Assembly: GCF_047121295.1 (NCBI RefSeq)
Contig: NZ_CP139447.1
Coordinates: forward strand, 7,130,001 to 7,194,000
DNA: 64,000 nt
Direction of reading: 5' to 3'
Origin: Longispora sp047121295
GTDB taxonomy: Bacteria > Actinomycetota > Actinomycetes > Mycobacteriales > Micromonosporaceae
The notes below the pieces were generated by a model. It had not been told where the DNA came from, ran no database searches, and worked only from the letters and a program-made list of their open reading frames with translations. This document shows positions 52,480 through 60,248 of this stretch, one piece after another. Numbering within the stretch: position 1 is the stretch's first letter; each line of letters begins with the position of its first letter. A program made the translations under genes and the position numbers.

Positions 52480-53714
52480 TGACCCGGACCCTGATCCACG
52501 GCGGTGTCGTGTTCGACGGCACCGGCGCTGCCCCGTACCCCGCCGACGTGGTCGTCGAGGGCGACACGATCGTCGACATCGGCCCCGGCCTCGACGGTGA
52601 CGTCGCCGTCGACGCGACCGGCCACACCCTGCTGCCCGGCTTCTTCGACTGCCACGTGCACGTGATGTTCTCCGGAGTGGACTACCTCAAGGGCCTGGCC
52701 CGGCCGTTCTCGCTGCCGTTCTACGAGTCGGTGCACAACCTGCGGGCCACTCTGGAGTGCGGCATCACCTCGGTGCGCGACGCCGGCGGCGCGGACCTCG
52801 GCGTCAAGGAGGCCGTCCGGCGCGGCCTGATCGCCGGGCCCCGGATGCAGATCTCCGTCAACGCGCTCAGCCAGACCGGCGGGCACGGCGACGGCTGGAT
52901 GCCGTGCGGCTCCTCGGTGAAGCTGTTCCCTGCGCACCCGGGGCGGCCGTCCGGGATCTGCGACGGGCCCGACGAGGCCCGGAAGAAGACCCGGGAGATG
53001 CTGCGCGCCGGCGCCGACGTGCTCAAGATCATGACTTCCGGAGGGGTACTGTCCCCCCGCGACGACCCGCGCCACGGCCACTTCCGGGACGCCGAGGTCG
53101 CCGTGATGGTCGAGGAGGCGACGGCGGCGGGCAAGTACGTCATGTCGCACGCCCAGGCCGCCGACGGCATCAAGGTGGCGCTGCGCAACGGGGTGCGGTC
53201 CGTCGAGCACGGCATCTACCTGGACGACGAGGGCGTCGACCTGCTCCTGGAGCGCGACGCCTGGCTCGTGCCCACGATGCTCGCGCCCCAGATGGTGCTC
53301 CGGATCGCGGCCGACGGCGGTGGGCTGCTGCCCGAGGTGATCGAGAAGGCCCTGATGGTCGTGGAGCAGCACACGGCGGCCGTCGAGCGGGCCGTGGCGG
53401 CCGGGGTGCGGATCGCGATGGGTACGGACTCCGGGGTCGGGCCGCACGGCGACAACCTGGACGAGTTCCGGCTGCTGATCGAGGCGGGGATGACCCCGGC
53501 CGGCGCCCTGCACACCGGGACCGGTTCGGCGGCCGAGTTGCTCGGGGTCTCCGACACGCTCGGGACGATCACGCCCGGGAAGAAGGCCGACCTGGTGCTG
53601 GTCGAGGGCGACGCGCTCGCGCACGCCGGGGCCAAGGGGGCGCTCAAGGAGGCGATCCGGGGCGTGTGGCTGGACGGGACCCGGGTGGTGGAGAGGGCCG
53701 GCGCCGCCGGGTGA
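52479..53714 (+). CDS. Metal-dependent amidohydrolase (imidazolonepropionase-like)
   Basis: A 411-residue amidohydrolase-superfamily TIM barrel. The metal motif HVHVMF (DCHVHV), GITSVRDAGG, the Lys region LKIMTSGGV, His ligands in YVMSHAQAAD and SVEHGIYLDDEG, and Asp in AMGTDSGVGPHGD fit the prolidase/imidazolonepropionase-related group. The substrate is not predictable; these enzymes hydrolyse cyclic amides or dipeptide-like compounds. ATG overlaps the preceding gene stop (TAATG), so they are coupled. A 26-base tandem repeat begins at its stop codon. Confidence 0.9.
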   Translation: MTRTLIHGGVVFDGTGAAPYPADVVVEGDTIVDIGPGLDGDVAVDATGHTLLPGFFDCHVHVMFSGVDYLKGLARPFSLPFYESVHNLRATLECGITSVRDAGGADLGVKEAVRRGLIAGPRMQISVNALSQTGGHGDGWMPCGSSVKLFPAHPGRPSGICDGPDEARKKTREMLRAGADVLKIMTSGGVLSPRDDPRHGHFRDAEVAVMVEEATAAGKYVMSHAQAADGIKVALRNGVRSVEHGIYLDDEGVDLLLERDAWLVPTMLAPQMVLRIAADGGGLLPEVIEKALMVVEQHTAAVERAVAAGVRIAMGTDSGVGPHGDNLDEFRLLIEAGMTPAGALHTGTGSAAELLGVSDTLGTITPGKKADLVLVEGDALAHAGAKGALKEAIRGVWLDGTRVVERAGAAG

Positions 53715-53813
53715 CGCGTCGGGTCGGCGCTGCCCGGTGACGGGTCGGGCCGGCGCTGCCGGGTGACGGGTCGGGCCGGCGCTGCCGGGTGAGGGGTCGG
53801 ACCGGCGCTGCCG
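53710..53813 (+). repeat. Four 26-base tandem repeats
   Basis: Unit GGTGACGGGTCGGGCCGGCG plus CTGCCG, repeated four times (53710, 53736, 53762, 53788) with few changes. The first unit contains the TGA stop of the amidohydrolase, so the array grew from the gene end. It runs directly into repeat family A. Confidence 0.85.
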
Positions 53814-53847
53814 GGTGAGGGACCACTCGTAACCGTCTGAAGGTGTT
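53814..53847. repeat. Dispersed repeat family A, copy 3
   Basis: GGTGAGGGACCACTCGTAAC then CGTCTGAAGGTG; matches copies at 10055 and 45460. Confidence 0.7.
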
Positions 53848-53856
53848 TCCGGGGTT

Positions 53857-53904
53857 GATCTTCATGCTTTTCGGCGGCCGGGCCCACCGAGGTGCATGAG
53901 GATC
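53857..53904. repeat. REP-like palindromic element, copy 2
   Basis: GATCTTCATGC ... GCATGAGGATC with centre CGGCGGCCGGGCCCACCGAG. Variant of the element at 41517-41564, 48 bases long in both. Confidence 0.7.
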
Positions 53905-53948
53905 GCGCCAGCGCCCATCAGGGCGGCCCCGGGCGGGCGGTGGGCGGC

Positions 53949-53954
53949 TAGTCT
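53949..53954 (+). promoter_or_regulatory. -10 box of a probable leaderless promoter (TAGTCT)
   Basis: TAGTCT, six bases (CGGGGC), then the GTG at 53961. Confidence 0.55.
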
Positions 53955-53960
53955 CGGGGC

Positions 53961-56060
53961 GTGACCGATGCCCTGACGTTGACCGCCAGCCTGCGTCCCG
54001 CCGCCCTCGACGCCCGCCGGGGCGTCGTCCGGCTGCACTCCGAGGTGCTGACCGCCCTCGGCCTGCGGCCCGGCGACCCGGTCCGGCTCGTCGGCCGGCG
54101 GGAGACGGCGGGCATCGCGGCGCTCGCCGAGCCCGACGCGGCCCGGGGCCTGCTGCACGCCGACGACCTGATGCTGGGCAACCTGGGCGCGCGGGACGGC
54201 GCGTCGGTGACCGTGTCGGCGCTGCCCGTCGAGGCGGCCCGGCGGATCACGGTCGCCGGCCAGCCCGAGATCATGGCGTCGGTCAGCCCGGAGATGCTCC
54301 GGTTGGCGCTGCTCGGCAAGGTCGTCACCCTCGACGACAACGTGTCCCTGCTGCCGCACGACATGGCCTCCAGTGCCCGGCAGAGCCTCGCGAACCGGGT
54401 CGGGCTGGCGTGGACCACGGTGCTGCTGACCGTGACGGCCGTCGAGCCGGGGCCGACCGGGCTGGTCACGATGGACACGGTCGTCGGCTGGCGGGACGGG
54501 CACGCCACCCACTCGCCGTCCGCGCCCGAGCCCACCGGGCCCGCCGCCGAGGAGATCGAGCTCGCCGGGCTGCGCGGCCAGGCCCAGCAGCTCACCGAAC
54601 TGCTCGACCTCGGCCTGCACCACCGCGAGGTGCTGGACTCGCTGGGCACGGACGTGTCCCTCGGCGTACTGATCACCGGGCCGGCCGGCTCCGGCAAGTC
54701 CACACTGGTCAAGGCCGTGGCGCACTCGCTGAACGCCCGGGTCAGCGTCCTGTGGGGCCCCGAGCTCGCCGCGATGCCGCCGAATGACGCCCTCGCCGCG
54801 CTCCGCCGGTCCGACGGCATCCTGCTGGTGTCCGATGTGGACGCGCTGTCCGGCGGGCTGGCAACGGCGTTCCGGTCCCTGATCACCGACCGGGTCGGGC
54901 GCGGCCGGGCCGTCGTGTGCACCACGAGCCGCCCCGAGGACCTGGAGCCGGGGCTGCGCGGGCCGGGCCTGCTGGAGCACGAGATCTCCGTACCGCTCCC
55001 CGACGCGACCGGCCGGCGCGAACTCCTCGGCGTCCTCACCCGGGGCGTCGCCCTCGCCCCCGACGTCCTGCTGGACGACATCGCCGGCCGGACCCCGGGC
55101 TTCGTCGCGGCCGACCTCAGCGCCCTGACCAGGGAGGCCGGCGTGCGGGCCGCGCTCCGGGTCCGGGGCGGGGCCGCGCCGAACGTCACCCAGGCCGACT
55201 TCGACGCCGCCCTCGAAGTGGTCCGGCCCAGCTCCATGGGCCAGTCGACGCTGGACCTCGGCCGGATCACCCTGGACGAGGTCGGGGCCATGGCCGACGT
55301 CAAGCAGGTGCTGACCGAGAGCGTGCTGTGGCCGCTGACGTACCCGGACACGTTCGCCCGGCTCGGGGTCGACGCGCCCCGGGGCGTGCTGCTGTACGGG
55401 CCGCCCGGGTGCGGGAAGACGTTCCTGGTGAAGGCGATCGCGGGTACCGGAAAGGCCAATGTCCTGTCCGTCAAGGGCGCCGAGCTGCTGAACAAGTGGG
55501 TCGGCGAGAGCGAACGCGGGGTCCGCGAGCTGTTCCGCCGGGCCCGCGACGCCGCCCCCACCCTGATCTTCCTCGACGAGGTCGACGCTCTCGCCCCGCG
55601 GCGCGGCCAGTCCACCGACGGCGGCACCACCGACCGGGTCGTCGCCGCCCTGCTCACCGAGCTCGACGGCGTCGAGTCCCTGCGCAACGTCGTCGTGATC
55701 GGCGCGACCAACCGGCCGGACCTGATCGACCCGGCCCTGCTCCGGCCCGGCCGCCTCGAACGGCTCGTCTACGTCCCGCCGCCGGACGCCACGGCCAGGG
55801 CCGCGATCCTGCACGCCTCCGCCAGGAATGTCCCGCTCGCCGCCGACGTGGACCTTGCCGGGCTCGCCGAGGAGCTGGAGGGGTTCTCGTCGGCGGACTG
55901 CGCCGCGCTGCTCCGGGAGTCCGCGCTCGCGGCGATGCGCGAGTCGTTGGACGCGGCGACCGTGACGGCGGGGCATGTGGCGACGGCCCGGGAGCGGGTG
56001 CGGGCCTCGCTGGATCCGGCGCAGGTGGCGGCGCTGGCGGCGTACGCGGCGGACCACTAG
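53961..56060 (+). CDS. CDC48/VCP-like AAA ATPase with degenerate D1
   Basis: A 699-residue double-AAA protein of the CDC48 type known in actinobacteria. N domain (double-psi barrel, VRLHSEVLTALGLRPGDPVRLVG). D1: Walker A GPAGSGKST (about 240), but Walker B reads LLVSDVDAL, so the catalytic Glu is Val. D2: Walker A GPPGCGKTF (about 480), Walker B LIFLDEVDAL, second-region-of-homology GATNRPDLIDPALLRPGRLE. The degenerate D1 suggests a mostly structural first ring and a D2 that does the work, unlike eukaryotic p97. It should unfold protein substrates in the cytoplasm. GTG at 53961 is leaderless. Confidence 0.92.
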   Translation: MTDALTLTASLRPAALDARRGVVRLHSEVLTALGLRPGDPVRLVGRRETAGIAALAEPDAARGLLHADDLMLGNLGARDGASVTVSALPVEAARRITVAGQPEIMASVSPEMLRLALLGKVVTLDDNVSLLPHDMASSARQSLANRVGLAWTTVLLTVTAVEPGPTGLVTMDTVVGWRDGHATHSPSAPEPTGPAAEEIELAGLRGQAQQLTELLDLGLHHREVLDSLGTDVSLGVLITGPAGSGKSTLVKAVAHSLNARVSVLWGPELAAMPPNDALAALRRSDGILLVSDVDALSGGLATAFRSLITDRVGRGRAVVCTTSRPEDLEPGLRGPGLLEHEISVPLPDATGRRELLGVLTRGVALAPDVLLDDIAGRTPGFVAADLSALTREAGVRAALRVRGGAAPNVTQADFDAALEVVRPSSMGQSTLDLGRITLDEVGAMADVKQVLTESVLWPLTYPDTFARLGVDAPRGVLLYGPPGCGKTFLVKAIAGTGKANVLSVKGAELLNKWVGESERGVRELFRRARDAAPTLIFLDEVDALAPRRGQSTDGGTTDRVVAALLTELDGVESLRNVVVIGATNRPDLIDPALLRPGRLERLVYVPPPDATARAAILHASARNVPLAADVDLAGLAEELEGFSSADCAALLRESALAAMRESLDAATVTAGHVATARERVRASLDPAQVAALAAYAADH

Positions 56061-56138
56061 ACAGGGAGCGGCTGGGCTGGGCTGCCGGTCCGGGCCGGGG
56101 CTGCCGGCGGGGGCTCGGGCAGGCTCCGCTGCTCGCCG

Positions 56139-56182
56139 GGGCTGGGCTGGGCTGGGCTGGGCTGGGCTGGGCTGGGCTGGGG
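56139..56182 (+). repeat. GGGCT pentanucleotide array with G-quadruplex potential
   Basis: Eight perfect GGGCT units end in GGGG, directly downstream of the AAA ATPase gene. G-tracts of three separated by two bases (CT) on the coding strand form a classic intramolecular G-quadruplex pattern in DNA or in the mRNA 3' end. Confidence 0.85.
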
Positions 56183-56250
56183 CCAACGCGAAACGCCAGA
56201 TCAAGCCCATCATCTGTTACGGCGAGCTGTGCCCCGGTCTCCACCGGCCG

Positions 56251-56372
56251 GAGCCCAGCGGGGTGGACCCACCCCGTCCCGGCCGACTCAAGCCCAGCGT
56301 GCCGGGCCGCGCCCCTTGTCCCGAACAAGCTGGAGCCCAGCGGGGTAAGAGCAACGTCCCCAAGCCCAGCGG
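56251..56372. repeat. Degenerate AGCCCAGCGGGG repeats in the intergenic region
   Basis: AGCCCAGCG(G/T)G recurs four times with ~30-base spacing (near 56252, 56288, 56334 and 56362), together with GGTGGACCCACC and CCGGCC runs. The rest of this 319-base gap (56061-56379) has no coding frame of note. Confidence 0.5.
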
Positions 56373-56379
56373 GGCTCGG

Positions 56380-56643
56380 CTACCCCCGCGACCGCCGCCG
56401 CGTGTCCCGGATCCGCCGCAGCCGCCCGACCAGCACCGGGTCGTGCGCCAACGCCGCCGGATTGTCCAGCAGCTCGTTGATCAGCTGGTAGTACCGCGTC
56501 CCCGACAGGTCGAGCTGGTCGCGGATCGCCTGCTCCTTGGCCCCGGGGAACCGCCACCACTTCCGCTCGAAGTCGAGCAGCTCGCGCTCGCGGACACTGA
56601 GATCCGGCAGCTTCGCCTCGGGGCTGTGCGACGGAATGGCCAT
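56380..56643 (-). CDS. DUF3263 family protein
   Basis: An 87-residue helical protein: LSVRERELLDFERKWWRFPGAKEQAIRDQLDLSGTRYYQLINELLDNPAAL followed by DPVLVGRLRRIRDTRRRSRG. This is the actinobacterial DUF3263 family, a predicted HTH-containing small DNA-binding protein with a basic tail. Function unknown. The start ATG at 56643 is the first in frame. It shares the promoter region with the divergent CadD-like gene. Confidence 0.88.
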   Translation of the reverse strand: MAIPSHSPEAKLPDLSVRERELLDFERKWWRFPGAKEQAIRDQLDLSGTRYYQLINELLDNPAALAHDPVLVGRLRRIRDTRRRSRG

Positions 56644-56775
56644 CCCTCGACCCTAGCGAAGCCCCCACCGCGAACGAAAGGCCAGTTTTTGCCATCCACA
56701 GGGTTATCCACAGGCCAACGGTCTATCCACAGGCCGCCCCTCCCGGGTGGCCGCCGGGCCGTACTGTGACCCGTC

Positions 56776-57390
56776 GTGGGACACCTGTTCGGGACCGTGG
56801 CGGCAGCGGTGGGCGTGTTCGCGGGTACCAATGTCGATGATCTGTTGGTGTTGACCGTTCTGTTCCTGTCCTTCCGGGCGGGCGGCCGGCCGAGGCCCTG
56901 GCAGATCTGGCTGGGCCAGTATCTGGGCGTGGCCGCGCTGGTGGCCGCCTCGGCGCTGGCCGCCCTCGGGCTGCGGCTCGTCCCGGACCGCTGGGTCGGG
57001 CTGCTCGGCCTGGTGCCACTCGGGCTCGGGGTCCGGGGGCTGGTCGCGGCGTTCCGGGGCGGGGCCGGCGACGACGGGCCGGCCGCGCCGGTGGCGAGCG
57101 GTTGGCTGGCCGTGGCCGGCGTGACCGTCGCCAACGGGGCGGACAACGTGTCGGTCTACACGCCGGTGCTGCGCGGCCTGGGCCCGGTGGACGGCCTGGT
57201 CACGGCGGGGGTCTTCGCTGTCCTGGTCGCCGGGTGGTGCCTGGCCGGCTCCTGGCTGGGGTCGCACCGGCGGGTCGTCGCGGTCGTCGAGCGGCACGGG
57301 CACTGGATCGTGCCGGTGGTGTTCGTGGGGATCGGCGCGGCGATCGTGGGCGGGTCCGGGGTGGCCGGCCGACTGCCGTCCCTGACCTGA
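56776..57390 (+). CDS. CadD family transporter
   Basis: A 204-residue, six-TM protein. FAGTNVDDLLVLTVLFLSFRAGG carries the NxDD motif of CadD, and PWQIWLGQYLGVAALVAASALAALGL and ANGADNVSVYTPVL, ending in a repeated YTPV-like helix, match the cadmium-resistance transporter family (LysE-like fold). It would export divalent metal ions or other cations. Start GTG at 56776 has TACTGT eight bases upstream. It is divergent from DUF3263 and stands alone. Confidence 0.85.
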   Translation: MGHLFGTVAAAVGVFAGTNVDDLLVLTVLFLSFRAGGRPRPWQIWLGQYLGVAALVAASALAALGLRLVPDRWVGLLGLVPLGLGVRGLVAAFRGGAGDDGPAAPVASGWLAVAGVTVANGADNVSVYTPVLRGLGPVDGLVTAGVFAVLVAGWCLAGSWLGSHRRVVAVVERHGHWIVPVVFVGIGAAIVGGSGVAGRLPSLT

Positions 57391-57515
57391 CCCGGACAGC
57401 AGTGAGCCCGCGCGGGGAGGGGGCCGCCTCGCCGCACGGGCTACGTCTACTCCAGATGATTACCCAGATCCGGACATGCGTCAACGCGCCGAAGCGTGTC
57501 CCGGTGACGAACCGG

Positions 57516-58301
57516 TCACACCTTGACGACCTTCAGCCCGGCCGCCTCGAACTCCGCCACCAGCCGAGGGTCGGCGTGCTGGTCGGTGACCAGCGTGTCC
57601 ACCCGTTCGATGGGGCAGATCCGGGCGAAGGCGTGCTTTCCGAGCTTGGAGCTGTCCGCGATGATCACGACCCGGCGGGCCCGGGCGGCCATCAGGTTGT
57701 TGATCGCCGCCTCGCCCTCGTGGTGCGCCGCCGCGCCGAGCTGGACGTCGACGGCGTTGACGCCGAGCAGGACCATGTCGAGGGTCAGCTCGCGGAGGAT
57801 CCCGGTGGCCAGCGGGCCGACGAGCTCGTAGGACTGCGGGCGAACGACGCCGCCGGTCACCACGATCTTGATGTGCGAACGGACGATCATCTCGTTGGCG
57901 ATGTTCAGCGCGTTGGTGACGATGGTCAGGCCCTGGCCGTCGACGCCGCCGGCCAGGTCGGCGCGGGTCGCCAGGGCCCGGGCGACCTCGGTGGTCGTGG
58001 TGCCGCCGTTGATCCCGACGACCATGCCGGGCGAGACGAGCGAGGCCGCGACCTGGCCGATCCGCTGCTTCTCGCCGATGTTCTTGGCCGATTTGTACCG
58101 CAGCGGCAGGTCGTACGACACGCCGTTGGCAACCGCGCCGCCCCGGGTGCGGGTGATCATCTGTTGCTGGGCGAGCTGGTCGAAATCCCGACGAATTGTG
58201 GCCTGCGACACAGTCAGTCGGTCTGCTGCGTCCTCAACACTGACACGTCCGGTCTCCGCGAGGAGCTCCAGCAGCGCATTCCAGCGCGCGTACCGGTCCA
58301 C
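57516..58301 (-). CDS. DeoR family repressor of the amino-sugar operon
   Basis: A 261-residue DeoR-type repressor. N-terminal HTH: RWNALLELLAETGRVSVEDAADRLTVSQATIRRDFDQLAQQ; effector domain of ISOCOT fold with VVGINGGTTTTEVARAL, VTGGVVRPQSYELVGPLA and VIIADSSKLGKHAFARI. The effector is usually a phosphosugar. It is divergent from the five-gene operon starting at 58469, and paired direct repeats in the shared promoter region (58370-58396) are the obvious operator. GTG at 58301 with GGGAGAGG nearby. Confidence 0.92.
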   Translation of the reverse strand: MDRYARWNALLELLAETGRVSVEDAADRLTVSQATIRRDFDQLAQQQMITRTRGGAVANGVSYDLPLRYKSAKNIGEKQRIGQVAASLVSPGMVVGINGGTTTTEVARALATRADLAGGVDGQGLTIVTNALNIANEMIVRSHIKIVVTGGVVRPQSYELVGPLATGILRELTLDMVLLGVNAVDVQLGAAAHHEGEAAINNLMAARARRVVIIADSSKLGKHAFARICPIERVDTLVTDQHADPRLVAEFEAAGLKVVKV

Positions 58302-58369
58302 GTGCGGCCCCTCTCCCAGTCAGCCCCAGTCGGGCTCGATCACAGTGCTATGCATCCTACGGAGTTCCG

Positions 58370-58396
58370 TGCACAATGATTCTCCTGCACAATGAT
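58370..58396. promoter_or_regulatory. Direct-repeat operator candidate for the DeoR repressor
   Basis: TGCACAATGAT occurs twice, 16 bases apart (starts 58370 and 58386). A second direct repeat, GAGTTCCGTGC, occurs at 58362 and again at about 58419. DeoR/AgaR-type repressors bind such direct repeats. Confidence 0.55.
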
Positions 58397-58468
58397 GCTC
58401 GAAACTAGGCCCTTACGTCGAGTTCCGTGCGCGAATTCGGATCAAAAGCCATCAAGGAGGCCACGCAG

Positions 58469-59350
58469 GTGACGTACGTCGAGCAGGAGATCGCCAGCCA
58501 GCCCGCGTGCTGGACCCGCGCCGTCGAGGTGGCGGGGGCCCGGGCTGACGCTCTGCCCCGTCGCGGAGAGCGGATCGCGGTCGTCGGCTGCGGCACGTCG
58601 TGGTTCATGGCGCAGTCGTACGCCGTGCTCCGCGAGTCCGCAGGACACGGCGAGACGGACGCGTTCGCCGCGTCCGAGTTCCCGATCGGGCGCGGTTACG
58701 ACCGCGTCCTCGCCATCACCCGGTCCGGCACCACGACCGAGGTGCTGGAGCTGCTGGGGCAGCTGCCGTCCAGCATTCCCAGCGTCGCCATCATCGGCGA
58801 CCCGACCTCGCCGGGCGTCGCGCTCGCCGGGGACGCCATCGTGCTGGACTTCGCCGACGAGAAGTCGGTCGTCCAGACCCGGTTCGCCACCACGACCCTG
58901 GCCCTGCTGCGCGCCAGCCTGGGCGAGGACCTGGCCGGGGCGATCTCGGATGCGGCCAAGGCCGTCGAGGTCGGCCTGCCGGTCGACGTCGCGACCATCG
59001 AGCAGATCACCTTCCTCGGCCGGGGCTGGACCGTCGGGCTGGCCAACGAGGCCGGGCTGAAGTGCCGGGAGGCGGCGACGTTCTGGACCGAGTCGTACCC
59101 GGCGATGGAATACCGGCACGGCCCGATCTCGATCGCGGCTCCGAACCGCGCGGTGTGGGCCTTCGGCGAGGTGCCGAACGGGCTGGCCGAGGACGTGGCG
59201 CGCACCGGGGCGGCGTTCGTGGCCAGCGACATGGACCCGCTCGCGGACCTGGTCGTCGCCCAGCGGGTCGCCGTGGCGCTCGCCGCGCACCGTGGCCTCG
59301 ACCCCGACCAGCCCCGGCACCTGACCCGTTCGGTGATCCTGGATGGTTAG
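58469..59350 (+). CDS. SIS-domain sugar isomerase/deaminase (AgaS-like)
   Basis: A 293-residue protein with two SIS domains: RIAVVGCGTSWFMAQSYAVLRE and YDRVLAITRSGTTTEVLEL in the first, then TIEQITFLGRGWTVGLANEAGLKCREAATFWTESYPAMEYRHGPISI in the second. Such proteins convert galactosamine-6-phosphate to tagatose-6-phosphate (AgaS) or glucosamine-6-phosphate to fructose-6-phosphate. AAGGAGG stands eight bases before the GTG at 58469, which fixes the start. It is first in the operon; its stop overlaps the kinase start. Confidence 0.87.
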   Translation: MTYVEQEIASQPACWTRAVEVAGARADALPRRGERIAVVGCGTSWFMAQSYAVLRESAGHGETDAFAASEFPIGRGYDRVLAITRSGTTTEVLELLGQLPSSIPSVAIIGDPTSPGVALAGDAIVLDFADEKSVVQTRFATTTLALLRASLGEDLAGAISDAAKAVEVGLPVDVATIEQITFLGRGWTVGLANEAGLKCREAATFWTESYPAMEYRHGPISIAAPNRAVWAFGEVPNGLAEDVARTGAAFVASDMDPLADLVVAQRVAVALAAHRGLDPDQPRHLTRSVILDG

Positions 59351-60248
59351 CACGGTCGTCGCGATCGACGTCGGCGGTACGGGGATGAAGTGCGCCCTGG
59401 TCGACACCTCCGGCCAGGTGCTGCACGTCGAGCGGCACGCGACGCACCGGGAGCGGGGGCCCGAGGCGGTCCTCGAGACGATCGGTGACGTGGCGGCCGG
59501 CCTGGTCCGGACGGCGCACGACAAGGGCCTGGACCCCAAGGCGGTGGGCGTCGTCGTCCCGGGCGTGGTCAACGAGGACGGCGGCATCGCCGTGTACTCG
59601 TCGAACATCGGCTGGCGGGACGCGCCCCTGCGCGACCTGATCGAGGCGCGCACCGGGCTGACCGCCGCGCTCGGGCACGACGTGCGGGCCGGGGCCCTCG
59701 CGGAGGCGCGGATCGGCGCGGGTAAAGAGTATAATAATGTGCTGTTTATCCCGATTGGCACAGGAATCGCCTCCGGACTGGCCGTGAACGGGCACGTCCG
59801 GAGCGGGGCGCACGGGGCGGCCGGCGAGATCGGCCACATCGTCATCCGCCCAGGTGGGCCCCAGTGTGGCTGCGGCCAGTTCGGCTGTGTCGAGGCGATC
59901 GCGTCCGCCAGCGCGATCGGCCGCAGGTACGGTGAAAACGTGACCGCGGCCGAGGTCGCCGCCCGGGCGGAAGCCGGGGAGGCCAAGGCGCAGCAGATCT
60001 GGCAGGAGTCCGTGGACGCCCTGGCCGACGGCCTGCTCGCCGGGATCGCCCTGCTCGATCCGGAGATCATCATCATCGGGGGCGGGCTGGCGGAAGCCGG
60101 CGGCCTGCTCCTCGCCCCGCTCGCGGTCGCGCTGGACGCCAAACGGACGTTCCATGCCCGGCCTCACCTGGTCCGGGCCGCGCTCGGCGACGAGGCCGGC
60201 TGCATCGGCGCAGCTCTCCTCGCGCTCGACAGGTTGGAGAGCTCGTGA
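59343..60248 (+). CDS. ROK family hexosamine kinase
   Basis: A 301-residue ROK kinase: AIDVGGTGMKCALVD (ATP-phosphate loop), VVVPGVVNEDGGIAVYSSNIGW, IGTGIASGLAVNG, and the zinc motif GHIVIRPGGPQCGCGQFGCVEA. It has no N-terminal HTH, so it is an enzyme rather than a repressor. It probably phosphorylates GalNAc or GlcNAc at C6 using ATP. The ATG overlaps the stop of the isomerase by eight bases. Between 59721 and 59766 codon use changes to AT-rich triplets and includes a TATAAT box (59730-59735). Confidence 0.88.
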   Translation: MVSTVVAIDVGGTGMKCALVDTSGQVLHVERHATHRERGPEAVLETIGDVAAGLVRTAHDKGLDPKAVGVVVPGVVNEDGGIAVYSSNIGWRDAPLRDLIEARTGLTAALGHDVRAGALAEARIGAGKEYNNVLFIPIGTGIASGLAVNGHVRSGAHGAAGEIGHIVIRPGGPQCGCGQFGCVEAIASASAIGRRYGENVTAAEVAARAEAGEAKAQQIWQESVDALADGLLAGIALLDPEIIIIGGGLAEAGGLLLAPLAVALDAKRTFHARPHLVRAALGDEAGCIGAALLALDRLESS

